This document shows positions 50,850 to 63,130 of a DNA stretch of 64,000 bases, piece after piece. Each line of letters starts with the position of its first letter. The stretch's first letter is position 1. A program made the translations under genes and the position numbers. This stretch comes from Mallotus nudiflorus (lineage: Eukaryota; Streptophyta; Magnoliopsida; Malpighiales; Euphorbiaceae). The stretch spans positions 32,500 through 96,499 of the forward strand of contig CANTUR010000950.1 in assembly GCA_947683625.1 (NCBI GenBank), in the 5' to 3' direction. The notes below the pieces were generated by a model that was given only the letters and a program-made list of their open reading frames with translations, searched no databases and had not been told where the DNA came from.

Positions 50850-51943
50850 ATGGGCCTAAACATGGGTTTTTGGGCCCAAAGACAAATCGCTATAGATGGG
50901 CTTTATGGGCCGCTCTATAGCCCTCTGAGTCAGCTTCGATTTGATATATTATGGGCCCCGTGGGTCGACCCATGCCGCCACGAACGTCCATTTGAAGCCC
51001 AACTGCCCAAGCCCACTCTATCAAATCCATGGGCCTAAACATGGGTTTTTGGGCCCAAAGAAAAATCGCTATAGATGGGCTTTAAGGCCCACACTATAGC
51101 CCTCTGAGTCTGCTTCGATTTGATATATTGTGGGCCCCACGGGTCGACCGACGCCGCGACGAACGTCCATTTGAAGCCCAAGTGCGCAAGCCCACTCTAT
51201 CAAATCCATGGGCCTAAACATGGGTTTTTGGGCCCAAAGACAAATCGCTATAGATGGGCTTTATGGCTCGCACTATAGCCCTCTGAGTCAGCTTCGATTC
51301 GATATATTGTGGGCCCCGCGGGTCGACCGAACGCCACCACGAACGTCCATTTGAAGCCCAAGCGCGCAAGCCCATAATCAAATCCGTGGGCCTAAACAGG
51401 GGTTTTTGGGCCCGAAAATATGGGTTTTTGGGCCCGAAGATGGACCGCTACAGACGTAGTTTGTAGCGTCGCTATAGCCCTCTGAGTCAGCTTCGATTTG
51501 ATATATTATGGGCCCCGTGAGTCAACCGATGCCGCCACGAACGTCCATTTGAAGCCCAAGTGCGCAAGCCCACTCTATCAAATCCATTGGCCTAAACATG
51601 GGTTTTTGGCCCCAAAGACAAATCGCTATAGATGGGCTTTATGGGACGCACTATAGCCCTCTGAGTCAGCTTCGATTTGATGTATTGTGGGCCCCGTGGG
51701 TCGACCCATGTCGCCACGAACGTCCATTTGAAGCCCAAGTGCCCAAGCCCACTCTATCAAATCCATGGGCCTAAACATGGGTTTTTGGGCCCAAAGACAA
51801 ATTGCTATAGATGGGCTTTATGGCCCGCACTATAGCCCTCTGAGTCGACTTCGATTCGATATATTGTGGGCCCCACGGGTCGACCGACGCCGCGACGAAC
51901 GTCCATTTGAAGCCCAATTGCCCAAGCCCACTCTATCAAATCC
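50850..51943. repeat. 6-monomer HOR copy with D/J-type hybrid
   Basis: The order is B-C-hybrid-K-L-A. The monomer at about 51,208-51,385 has CAAAGACAAATC and GGCTCGCAC in its left part and type J in its right part (GCGCGCAAGCCCATAAT). The exchange lies between about 51,240 and 51,290. The left edge of the 5.92-kb repeat is in the same interval. Confidence 0.8.
51386..51585. repeat. Type K monomer, 200 bp (copy 5)
   Basis: Has GAAAATATGGG in the 22-bp duplication, CAGACGTAGTTTG, and a following monomer that starts ATTGGCC. Confidence 0.9.
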
Positions 51944-52659
51944 ATGGGCCTAAACATGGGTTTTTGGGCCCAAAGACAAATCGCTATAGATGGGCTTTAT
52001 GGGCCGCTCTATAGCCCTCTGAGTCAGCTTCGATTTGATATATTATGGGCCCCATGGGTCGACCCATGCCGCCACGAACGTCCATTTGAAGCCCAAGTGC
52101 CCAAGCCTACTCTATCAAATCCATGGGCCTAAACATGGGTTTTTGGGCCCAAAGAAAAATCGCTATAGATGGGCTTTAAGGCCCGCAATATAGCCCTCTG
52201 AGTCTGCTTCGATTTGATATATTGTGGGCCCCACGGGTCGACCGACGCCGCGACGAACGTCCATTTGAAGCCCAAGTGCGCAAGCCCACTCTATCAAATC
52301 CATGGGCCTAAACATGGGTTTTTGGGCCCAAAGACAAATCGCTATAGATGGGCTTTATGGGCCGCACTATAGCCCTACGAGTCAGCTTCGATTTGATATA
52401 TTATGGGCCCCGTGGGGTCGACCCAAGCCGCCACGAACGTCCATTTGAACCCCAAGTGCCCAAGCCCACTCTATCAAATCCATGGGCCTAAACATGGGTT
52501 TTTGGGCCCAAAGAAAAATCGCTATAGATGGGCTTTATGGCCTGCACTATAGCCCTCTGAGTCAGCTTCGATTCGATATATTGTGGGCCCCGCGGGTCGA
52601 CCCGACGCCGCCACGAACGTCCATTTGAAGCCCAAGCGCGCAAGCCCACAATCAAATCC

Positions 52660-52837
52660 GTGGGCCTAAACAGGGGTTTTTGGGCACGAAGATGGACCGC
52701 TACAGACGCAATTTGTAGCGTCGCTATTGCCCTCTGAGTCAGCTTCGATTTGATATATTATGGGCCCCGTGGGTCGACCGATGCCGCCACGAACGTCCAT
52801 TTGAAGGCCCATTGCGCAAGCCCACTCTATCAAATCC
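52660..52837. repeat. Type F monomer, 178 bp
   Basis: Reads GGGCACGAAGATGG, CAGACGCAATTTG and CGCTATTGCCC. The first and third are shared with the F at 58,583. Confidence 0.9.
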
Positions 52838-53553
52838 ATGGGCCTAAACATGGTTTTTGGGCCCAAAGAAAAATCGCTATAGATGGGCTTTATGGGCCGC
52901 ACTATAGCCCTATGAGTCAACTTCGATTCGATATATTGTGGGCCCCTTGGGTCGACCGATACCGCCACGAACGTCCATTTGAAGCCCAAGTGCGCAAGCC
53001 CACTCTATCAAATCCATGGGCCTAAACATGGGTTTTTGGGCCCAAAGACAAATCGCTATAGATGGGCTTTATGGGCCGCACTATAGCCCTCTGAGTTAGC
53101 TTCGATTTGATATATTGTGGGCCCCGTGGGTCGACCCATGCCGCCACGAACGTCCATTTGAAGCCCAACTGCCCAAGCCCACTCTATCAAATCCATGGGC
53201 CTAAACATGGGTTTTTGGGCCCAAAGACAAATCGCTATAGATGGGCTTTATGGCCCGCACTATAGCCCTCTGAGTCGGCTTCGATTCGATATATTGTGGG
53301 CCCCGCGGGTCGACCGACGCCGCGACGAACGTCCATTTCAAGCCCAAGTGCCCAAGCCCACTCTATCAAATCCATGGGCCTAAACATGGGTTTTTGGGCC
53401 CAAAGAAAAATCGCTATAGATGGGCTTTATGGCCCGCACTATAGCCCTCTGAGTCAGCTTCGATTCGATATATTATGGGCCCCGCGGGTCGACCGACCGC
53501 CGCGACGAAAGTCCATTTGAAGCCCAAGTGCCCAAGCCCACTCTATCAAATCC

Positions 53554-55163
53554 ATGGGCCTAAACATGGGTTTTTGGGCCCAAAGACAAATCGCTATAGA
53601 TGGGCTTTATGGGCGCTCTATAGCCCTCTGAGTCAGCTTCGATTAGATATATTATGGGCCCCGTGGGTCGACCCATGCCGCCACGAACGTCCATTTGAAG
53701 CCCAAGTGCCCAAGCCCACTCTATCAAATCCATGGGCTAAACATGGGTTTTTGGGCCCAAAGAAAAATCGCTATAGATGGGCTTTAAGGCCCACACTATA
53801 GCCCTCTGAGTCTGCTTCGATTTGATATATTGTGGGCCCCACGGGTCGACCGACGCCGCGACGAACGTCCATTTGAAGCCCAAGTGCGCAAGCCCACTCT
53901 ATCAAATCCATGGGCCTAAACATGGGTTTTTGGGCCCAAAGACAAATCGCTATAGATGGGCTTTATGGGCCGCACTATAGCCCTACGAGTCAGTTTCGAT
54001 TTGATATATTATGGGCCCCGTGGGTCGACCCATGCCGCCACGAACGTCCATTTGAACCCCAAGTGCCCAAGCCCACTCTATCAAATCCATGGGCCTAAAC
54101 ATGGGTTTTTGGGCCCAAAGAAAAATCGCTATAGATGGGCTTTATGGCCTGCACTATAGCCCTCTGAGTCAGCTTCGATTCGATATATTGTGGGCCCCGC
54201 GGGTCGACCCGACGCCGCCACGAACGTCCATTTGAAGCCCAAGCGCGCAAGCCCACAATCAAATCCGTGGGCCTAAACAGGGGTTTTTGGGCCCGAAGAT
54301 GGACCGCTACAAGACGTAGTTTGTAGCGTCGCTATAGCCCTCTGAGTCAGCTTCGATTTGATATATTATGGGCCCCGTGGGTCGACCGATGCCGCCACGA
54401 ACGTCCATTTGAAGGCCCATTGCGCAAGCCCACTCTATCAAATCCATGGGCCTAAACATGGGTTTTTGGGCCCAAAGAAAAATCGCTATAGATGGGCTTT
54501 ATGGGCCGCACTATAGCCCTATGAGTCAACTTCGATTCGATATATTGTGGGCCCCTTGGGTCAACCGATGCCGCCACGAACGTCCATTTGAAGCCCAAGT
54601 GCGCAAGCCCACTCTATCAAATCCATGGGCCTAAACATGGGTTTTTGGGCCCAAAGATAAATCGCTATAGATGGGCTTTATGGGCCGCACTATAGCCCTC
54701 TGAGTTAGCTTCGATTTGATATATTGTGGGCCTCGTGGGTCGACCCATGCCGCCACGAACGTCCATTTGAAGCCCAAGTGCCCAAGCCCACTCTATCAAA
54801 TCCATGGGCCTAAACATGGGTTTTTGGGCCCAAAGACAAATCGCTATAGATGGGCTTTATGGCCCGCACTATAGCCCTCTGAGTCGGCTTCGATTCGATA
54901 TATTGTGGGCCCCACGGGTCGACCGACGCCGCGACGAACGTCCATTTCAAGCCCCAAGTGCCCAAGCCCACTCTATCAAATCCATGGGCCTAAACATGGG
55001 TTTTTGGGCCCAAAGAAAAATCGCTATAGATGGGCTTTATGGCCCGCACTATAGCCCCTCTGAGTCAGCTTCGATTCGATATATTGTGGGCCCCGCGGGT
55101 CGACCGACGCCGCGACGAAAGTCCATTTGAAGCCCAAGTGCCCAAGCCCACTCTATCAAATCC
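53554..55163. repeat. 9-monomer HOR copy (B to J/A hybrid)
   Basis: B-C-D-E-F-G-H-I-J/A within copy 1 of the 5.92-kb repeat; counterpart at 59,476-61,084. The first B has GGGCGCTCTATAG with a base missing and CGATTAGATATATT, and the C that follows starts at CCATGGGCTAAAC. Confidence 0.85.
54267..54445. repeat. Type F monomer, 179 bp
   Basis: Has one extra A in CTACAAGACGTAG compared with its counterpart at 60,189. Confidence 0.9.
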
Positions 55164-55699
55164 ATGGGCCTAAACATGGGTTTTTGGGCCCAAAGGCAAA
55201 TCGCTATAGATGGGCTTTATGGGCCGCTCTATAGCCCTCTGAGTCAGCTTCGATTTGATATATTATGGGCCCCGTGGGTCGACCCATGCCGCCACGAACG
55301 TCCATTTGAAGCCCAAGTGCCCAAGCCCACTCTATCAAATCCATGGGCCTAAACATGGGTTTTTGGGCCCAAAGAAAAATCGCTATAGATGGGCTTTAAG
55401 GCCCACACTATAGCCCTCTGAGTCTGCTTCGATTTGATATATTGTGGGCCCCACGGGTCGACCGACGCCGCGACGAACGTCCATTTGAAGCCCAAGTGCG
55501 CAAGCCCACTCTATCAAATCCATGGGCCTAAACATGGGTTTTTGGGCCCAAAGACAAATCGCTATAGATGGGCTTTATAGGCCGCACTATAGCCCTCTGA
55601 GTCAGCTTCGATTTGATATATTGTGGGCCCCGCGGTCGACCGACGCCGCGACGAACGTCCATTTGAAGCCCAAGTGCCCAAGCCCACTCTATCAAATCC
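55164..55699. repeat. B-C-X trimer with D/A-like hybrid X
   Basis: X (from 55,522) has a left part resembling D or H (TTATAGGCCGCACTATAG) and a right part resembling A (GACGCCGCGACGAACG, GAAGCCCAAGTGCCC), and is followed by B. This inserts three monomers between normal cycles. Counterpart at 61,085-61,622. Confidence 0.82.
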
Positions 55700-56414
55700 A
55701 TGGGCCTAAAACATGGGTTTTTGGGCCCAAAGACAAATCGCTATAGATGGGCTTTATGGGCCGCTCTATAGCCCTCTGAGTCAGCTTCGATTTGATATAT
55801 TATGGGCCCCATGGGTCGACCCATGCCGCCACGAACATCCATTTGAAGCCCAAGTGCCCAAGCCCACTCTATCAAATCCATGGGCCTAAACATGGGTTTT
55901 TGGGCCCAAAGAAAAATCGCTATAGATGGGCTTTAAGGCCCGCACTATAGCCCTCTGCGTCTGCTTCGATTTGATATATTGTGGGCCCCACGGGTCGACC
56001 GACGCCGCGACAAACGTCCATTTGAAGCCCAAGTGCGCAAGCCCACTCTATCAAATCCATGGGCCTAAACATGGGTTTTTGGGCCCAAAGACAAATCGCT
56101 ATAGATGGGATTTATGGGCCGCACTATAGCCCTACGAGTCAGCTTCGATTTGATATATTATGGGCCCCGTGGGTCGACCCATGCCGCCACGAACGTCCAT
56201 TTGAACACCAAGTGCCCAAGCCCACTCTATCAAATCCATGGGCCTAAACATGGGTTTTTGGGCCCAAAGAAAAATCGCTATAGATGGGCTTTATGGCCTG
56301 CACTATAGCCCTCTGAGTCAGCTTCGATTCGAAATATTGTGGGCCCCGCGGGTCGACCGACGCCGCCACGAACGTCCATTTGAAGCCCAAGCGCGCAAGC
56401 CCACAATCAAATCC

Positions 56415-56592
56415 GTGGGCCTAAACAGGGGTTTTTGGGCCCGAAGATGGACCGCTACAGACGCAGTTTGTAGCGTCGCTATAGCCCTCTGAGTCAGCTT
56501 CGATTTGCTATATTATGGGCCCCGTGGGTCGACCGATGCCGCCACGAACGTCCATTTGAAGGCCCATTGCGCAAGCCCACTCTATCAAATCC
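56415..56592. repeat. Type F monomer, 178 bp
   Basis: F copy with GATTTGCTATATTATGGG. Confidence 0.9.
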
Positions 56593-57306
56593 ATGGGCCT
56601 AAACATGGGTTTTTGGGCCCAAAGAAAAATCGCTATAGATGGGCTTTATGGGCCGCACTATAGCCCTATGAGTCAACTTCGATTCGATATATTGTGGGCC
56701 CCTTGGGTCGACCGATGCCGCCACGAACGTCCATTTGAAGCCCAAGTGCGCAAGCCCACTCTATCAAATCCATGGGCCTAAACATGGGTTTTTGGGCCCA
56801 AAGACAAATCGCTATAGATGGGCTTTATGGGCCACACTATAGCCCTCTGAGTTAGCTTCGATTTGATATATTGTGGGCCCCGTGGGTCGACCCATGCCGC
56901 CACGAACGTCCATTTGAAGCCCAACTGCCCAAGCCCACTCTATCAAATCCATGGGCCTAAACATGGGTTTTTGGGCCCAAAGACAAATCGCAATAGATGG
57001 GCTTTATGGCCCGCACTATAGCCCTCTGAGTCGGCTTCGATTCGATATATTGTGGGCCCCGCGGGTCGACCGACGCCGCTACGAACGTCCATTTCAAGCC
57101 CAAGTGCGCAAGCCCACTCTATCAAATCCATGGGCCTAAACATGGGTTTTTGGGCCCAAAGAAAAATCGCTATAGATGGGCTTTATGGCCCGCACTATAG
57201 CCCTCTGAGTCAGCTTCGATTCGATATATTGTGGGCCCCGCGGGTCGACCGACGCCACCACGAACGTCCATTTGAAGCCCAAGCGCGCAAGCCCATAATC
57301 AAATCC

Positions 57307-57507
57307 GTGGGCCTAAACAGGGGTTTTTTGGGCCCGAAAATATGGGTTTTTGGGCCCGAAGATGGACCGCTACAGACGTAGTTTGTAGCGTCGCTATAGC
57401 CCTCTGAGTCAGCTTCGATTTGATATATTATGGGCCCCGTGAGTCAACCGATGCCGCCACGAACGTCCATTTGAAGCCCAAGTGCGCAAGCCCACTCTAT
57501 CAAATCC
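57307..57507. repeat. Type K monomer, 201 bp (copy 6)
   Basis: Same as the K at 51,386 with one additional T in the T run (GGGGTTTTTTGGGCCC). Confidence 0.9.
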
Positions 57508-57865
57508 ATTGGCCTAAACATGGGTTTTTGGCCCCAAAGACAAATCGCTATAGATGGGCTTTATGGGACGCACTATAGCCCTCTGAGTCAGCTTCGATTT
57601 GATGTATTGTGGGCCCCGTGGGTCGACCCATGTCGCCACGAACGTCCATTTGAAGCCCAAGTGCCCAAGCCCACTCTATCAAATCCATGGGCCTAAACAT
57701 GGGTTTTTGGGCCCAAAGACAAATTGCTATAGATGGGCTTTATGGCCCGCACTATAGCCCTCTGAGTCGACTTCGATTCGATATATTGTGGGCCCCACGG
57801 GTCGACCGACGCCGCGACGAACGTCCATTTGAAGCCCAATTGCCCAAGCCCACTCTATCAAATCC

Positions 57866-59475
57866 ATGGGCCTAAACATGGGTTTTTGGGCCCAAAGACA
57901 AATCGCTATAGATGGGCTTTATGGGCCGCTCTATAGCCCTCTGAGTCAGCTTCGATTTGATATATTATGGGCCCCATGGGTCGACCCATGCCGCCACGAA
58001 CGTCCATTTGAAGCCCAAGTGCCCAAGCCTACTCTATCAAATCCATGGGCCTAAACATGGGTTTTTGGGCCCAAAGAAAAATCGCTATAGATGGGCTTTA
58101 AGGCCCGCAATATAGCCCTCTGAGTCTGCTTCGATTTGATATATTGTGGGCCCCACGGGTCGACCGACGCCGCGACGAACGTCCATTTGAAGCCCAAGTG
58201 CGCAAGCCCACTCTATCAAATCCATGGGCCTAAACATGGGTTTTTTGGGCCCAAAGACAAATCGCTATAGATGGGCTTTATGGGCCGCACTATAGCCCTA
58301 CGAGTCAGCTTCGATTTGATATAATTATGGGCCCCGTGGGTCGACCCAAGCCGCCACGAACGTCCATTTGAACCCCAAGTGCCCAAGCCCACTCTATCAA
58401 ATCCATGGGCCTAAACATGGGTTTTTGGGCCCAAAGAAAAATCGCTATAGATGGGCTTTATGGCCTGCACTATAGCCCCTCTGAGTCAGCTTCGATTCGA
58501 TATATTGTGGGCCCCGCGGGTCGACCGACGCCGCCACGAACGTCCATTTGAAGCCCAAGCGCGCAAGCCCACAATCAAATCCGTGGGCCTAAACAGGGTT
58601 TTTGGGCACGAAGATGGACCGCTACAGACGCAGTTTGTAGCGTCGCTATTGCCCTCTGAGTCAGCTTCGATTTGATATATTATGGGCCCCGTGGGTCGAC
58701 CGATGCCGCCACGAACGTCCATTTGAAGGCCCATTGCGCAAGCCCACTCTATCAAATCCATGGGCCTAAACATGGGTTTTTGGGCCCAAAGAAAAATCGC
58801 TATAGATGGGCTTTATGGGCCGCACTATAGCCCTATGAGTCAACTTCGATTCGATATATTGTGGGCCCCTTGGGTCGACCGATACCGCCACGAACGTCCA
58901 TTTGAAGCCCAAGTGCGCAAGCCCACTCTATCAAATCCATGGGCCTAAACATGGGTTTTTGGGCCCAAAGACAAATCGCTATAGATGGGCTTTATGGGCC
59001 GCACTATAGCCCTCTGAGTTAGCTTCGATTTGATATATTGTGGGCCCCGTGGGTCGACCCATGCCGCCACGAACGTCCATTTGAAGCCCAACTGCCCAAG
59101 CCCACTCTATCAAATCCATGGGCCTAAACATGGGTTTTTGGGCCCAAAGACAAATCGCTATAGATGGGCTTTATGGCCCGCACTATAGCCCTCTGAGTCG
59201 GCTTCGATTCGATATATTGTGGGCCCCGCGGGTCGACCGACGCCGCGACGAACGTCCATTTCAAGCCCAAGTGCCCAAGCCCACTCTATCAAATCCATGG
59301 GCCTAAACATGGGTTTTTGGGCCCAAAGAAAAATCGCTATAGATGGGCTTTATGGCCCGCACTATAGCCCTCTGAGTCAGCTTCGATTCGATATATTATG
59401 GGCCCCGCGGGTCGACCGACGCCGCGACGAAAGTCCATTTGAAGCCCAAGTGCCCAAGCCCACTCTATCAAATCC
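57866..59475. repeat. 9-monomer HOR copy (B to J/A hybrid)
   Basis: Counterpart of 51,944-53,553. Small differences are GATATAATTATGGG near 58,320, GCCCCTCTGAG near 58,477 and CAGGGTTTTTGGGCACG near 58,596. Confidence 0.85.
58583..58759. repeat. Type F monomer, 177 bp
   Basis: F copy with AAACAGGGTTTTTGGGCACG, one G short. Confidence 0.9.
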
Positions 59476-61084
59476 ATGGGCCTAAACATGGGTTTTTGGG
59501 CCCAAAGACAAATCGCTATAGATGGGCTTTATGGGCCGCTCTATAGCCCTCTGAGTCAGCTTCGATTAGATATATTATGGGCCCCGTGGGTCGACCCATG
59601 CCGCCACGAACGTCCATTTGAAGCCCAAGTGCCCAAGCCCACTCTATCAAATCCATGGCCTAAACATGGGTTTTTGGGCCCAAAGAAAAATCGCTATAGA
59701 TGGGCTTTAAGGCCCACACTATAGCCCTCTGAGTCTGCTTCGATTTGATATATTGTGGGCCCCACGGGTCGACCGACGCCGCGACGAACGTCCATTTGAA
59801 GCCCAAGTGCGCAAGCCCACTCTATCAAATCCATGGGCCTAAACATGGGTTTTTGGGCCCAAAGACAAATCGCTATAGATGGGCTTTATGGGCCGCACTA
59901 TAGCCCTACGAGTCAGTTTCGATTTGATATATTATGGGCCCCGTGGGTCGACCCATGCCGCCACGAACGTCCATTTGAACCCCAAGTGCCCAAGCCCACT
60001 CTATCAAATCCATGGGCCTAAACATGGGTTTTTGGGCCCAAAGAAAAATCGCTATAGATGGGCTTTATGGCCTGCACTATAGCCCTCTGAGTCAGCTTCG
60101 ATTCGATATATTGTGGGCCCCGCGGGTCGACCGACGCCGCCACGAACGTCCATTTGAAGCCCAAGCGCGCAAGCCCACAATCAAATCCGTGGGCCTAAAC
60201 AGGGGTTTTTGGGCCCGAAGATGGACCGCTACAGACGTAGTTTGTAGCGTCGCTATAGCCCTCTGAGTCAGCTTCGATTTGATATATTATGGGCCCCGTG
60301 GGTCGACCGATGCCGCCACGAACGTCCATTTGAAGGCCCATTGCGCAAGCCCACTCTATCAAATCCATGGGCCTAAACATGGGTTTTTTGGGCCCAAAGA
60401 AAAATCGCTATAGATGGGCTTTATGGGCCGCACTATAGCCCTATGAGTCAACTTCGATTCGATATATTGTGGGCCCCTTGGGTCAACCGATGCCGCCACG
60501 AACGTCCATTTGAAGCCCAAGTGCGCAAGCCCACTCTATCAAATCCATGGGCCTAAACATGGGTTTTTGGGCCCAAAGATAAATCGCTATAGATGGGCTT
60601 TATGGGCCGCACTATAGCCCTCTGAGTTAGCTTCGATTTGATATATTGTGGGCCTCGTGGGTCGACCCATGCCGCCACGAACGTCCATTTGAAGCCCAAG
60701 TGCCCAAGCCCACTCTATCAAATCCATGGGCCTAAACATGGGTTTTTGGGCCCAAAGACAAATCGCTATAGATGGGCTTTATGGCCCGCACTATAGCCCC
60801 TCTGAGTCGGCTTCGATTCGATATATTGTGGGCCCCACGGGTCGACCGACGCCGCGACGAACGTCCATTTCAAGCCCAAGTGCCCAAGCCCACTCTATCA
60901 AATCCATGGGCCTAAACATGGGTTTTTGGGCCCAAAGAAAAATCGCTATAGATGGGCTTTATGGCCCGCACTATAGCCCTCTGAGTCAGCTTCGATTCGA
61001 TATATTGTGGGCCCCGCGGGTCGACCGACGCCGCGACGAAAGTCCATTTGAAGCCCAAGTGCCCAAGCCCACTCTATCAAATCC
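59476..61084. repeat. 9-monomer HOR copy (B to J/A hybrid)
   Basis: Counterpart of 53,554-55,163. The C monomer starts at CCATGGCCTAAAC, also one base short but at a different position from copy 1. Confidence 0.85.
60189..60366. repeat. Type F monomer, 178 bp
   Basis: F copy with CAGACGTAGTTTG; the following G has a six-T run. Confidence 0.9.
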
Positions 61085-62336
61085 ATGGGCCTAAACATGG
61101 GTTTTTGGGCCCAAAGGCAAATCGCTATAGATGGGCTTTATGGGCCGCTCTATAGCCCTCTGAGTCAGCTTCGATTTGATATATTATGGGCCCCGTGGGT
61201 CGACCCATGCCGCCACGAACGTCCATTTGAAGCCCAAGTGCCCAAGCCCACTCTATCAAATCCATGGGCCTAAAACATGGGTTTTTGGGCCCAAAGAAAA
61301 ATCGCTATAGATGGGCTTTAAGGCCCACACTATAGCCCTCTGAGTCTGCTTCGATTTGATATATTGTGGGCCCCACGGGTCGACCGACGCCGCGACGAAC
61401 GTCCATTTGAAGCCCAAGTGCGCAAGCCCACTCTATCAAATCCATGGGCCTAAACATGGGTTTTTGGGCCCAAAGACAAATCGCTATAGATGGGCTTTAT
61501 AGGCCGCACTATAGCCCTCTGAGTCAGCTTCGATTTGATATATTGTGGGCCCCGCGGGTCGACCGACGCCGCGACGAACGTCCATTTGAAGCCCAAGTGC
61601 CCAAGCCCACTCTATCAAATCCATGGGCCTAAACATGGGTTTTTGGGCCCAAAGACAAATCGCTATAGATGGGCTTTATGGGCCGCTCTATAGCCCTCTG
61701 AGTCAGCTTCGATTTGATATATTATGGGCCCCATGGGTCGACCCATGCCGCCACGAACATCCATTTGAAGCCCAAGTGCCCAAGCCCACTCTATCAAATC
61801 CATGGGCCTAAACATGGGTTTTTGGGCCCAAAGAAAAATCGCTATAGATGGGCTTTAAGGCCCGCACTATAGCCCTCTGCGTCTGCTTCGATTTGATATA
61901 TTGTGGGCCCCACGGGTCGACCGACGCCGCGACAAACGTCCATTTGAAGCCCAAGTGCGCAAGCCCACTCTATCAAATCCATGGGCCTAAACATGGGTTT
62001 TTGGGCCCAAAGACAAATCGCTATAGATGGGATTTATGGGCCGCACTATAGCCCTACGAGTCAGCTTCGATTTGATATATTATGGGCCCCGTGGGTCGAC
62101 CCATGCCGCCACGAACGTCCATTTGAACACCAAGTGCCCAAGCCCACTCTATCAAATCCATGGGCCTAAACATGGGTTTTTGGGCCCAAAGAAAAATCGC
62201 TATAGATGGGCTTTATGGCCTGCACTATAGCCCTCTGAGTCAGCTTCGATTCGAAATATTGTGGGCCCCGCGGGTCGACCGACGCCGCCACGAACGTCCA
62301 TTTGAAGCCCAAGCGCGCAAGCCCACAATCAAATCC

Positions 62337-62515
62337 GTGGGCCTAAACAGGGGTTTTTGGGGCCCGAAGATGGACCGCTACAGACGCAGTTTGTAGCGTC
62401 GCTATAGCCCTCTGAGTCAGCTTCGATTTGCTATATTATGGGCCCCGTGGGTCGACCGATGCCGCCACGAACGTCCATTTGAAGGCCCATTGCGCAAGCC
62501 CACTCTATCAAATCC
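62337..62515. repeat. Type F monomer, 179 bp
   Basis: F copy with one additional G in TTTGGGGCCCGAAG. Confidence 0.9.
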
Positions 62516-63130
62516 ATGGGCCTAAACATGGGTTTTTGGGCCAAAGAAAAATCGCTATAGATGGGCTTTATGGGCCGCACTATAGCCCTATGAGTCAACT
62601 TCGATTCGATATATTGTGGGCCCCTTGGGTCGACCGATGCCGCCACGAACGTCCATTTGAAGCCCAAGTGCGCAAGCCCACTCTATCAAATCCATGGGCC
62701 TAAACATGGGTTTTTGGGCCCAAAGACAAATCGCTATAGATGGGCTTTATGGGCCACACTATAGCCCTCTGAGTTAGCTTCGATTTGATATATTGTGGGC
62801 CCCGTGGGTCGACCCATGCCGCCACGAACGTCCATTTGAAGCCCAACTGCCCAAGCCCACTCTATCAAATCCATGGGCCTAAACATGGGTTTTTGGGCCC
62901 AAAGACAAATCGCAATAGATGGGCTTTATGGCCCGCACTATAGCCCTCTGAGTCGGCTTCGATTCGATATATTGTGGGCCCCGCGGGTCGACCGACGCCG
63001 CTACGAACGTCCATTTCAAGCCCAAGTGCGCAAGCCCACTCTATCAAATCCATGGGCCTAAACATGGGTTTTTGGGCCCAAAGAAAAATCGCTATAGATG
63101 GGCTTTATGGCCCGCACTATAGCCCTCTGA

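Larger units (their letters stand above)
51290..57210. repeat. ~5.92-kb tandem duplication, copy 1 (33 monomers)
   Basis: Starting from the first K, the order is K-L-A-B-C-D-E-F-G-H-I-J/A, B-C-D-E-F-G-H-I-J/A, B-C-X, B-C-D-E-F-G-H-I-J. Successive K starts are 51,386, 57,307 and 63,230. Private markers shared with copy 2 include GACGCCACCACG or GAACGCCACCACG, GAAAATATGGG, CCATTGGCC, GATGTATTGTGGG, GCCCGCAATATAG, GGGCACGAAG with CGCTATTGCCC, CGACGAAAGTCC, TTATAGGCCGC, GCGTCTGC, GACAAACGTCC, CGAAATATTG and TTTGCTATATT. Confidence 0.93.
55700..57865. repeat. Complete 12-monomer HOR copy (B to A), 2,166 bp
   Basis: Full B-C-D-E-F-G-H-I-J-K-L-A order. Private changes: CGAACATCC in B, GCGTCTGC and GACAAACG in C, GAACACCAAG in D, CGAAATATTG in E, TTTGCTATATT in F and CGCAATAGATGGG in I. 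Confidence 0.88.
57211..63130. repeat. ~5.92-kb tandem duplication, copy 2 (33 monomers)
   Basis: Same monomer order and same private markers as copy 1. By eye I found about twenty one-base indels, mostly in G, C, T or A runs, against one clear substitution (CGCAATTTG near 52,707 versus CGCAGTTTG near 58,630). The duplication is therefore very recent, or the copies have been homogenised. Confidence 0.93.

Noticed and set aside
50410..50859. Longest open frame in the window, 149 codons
   Set aside because: It arises because extra single bases near 50,459 and 50,597 join the frames of successive monomers. The same effect gives the 118-codon frames near 30,571 and 36,658. There is no evidence of a protein.
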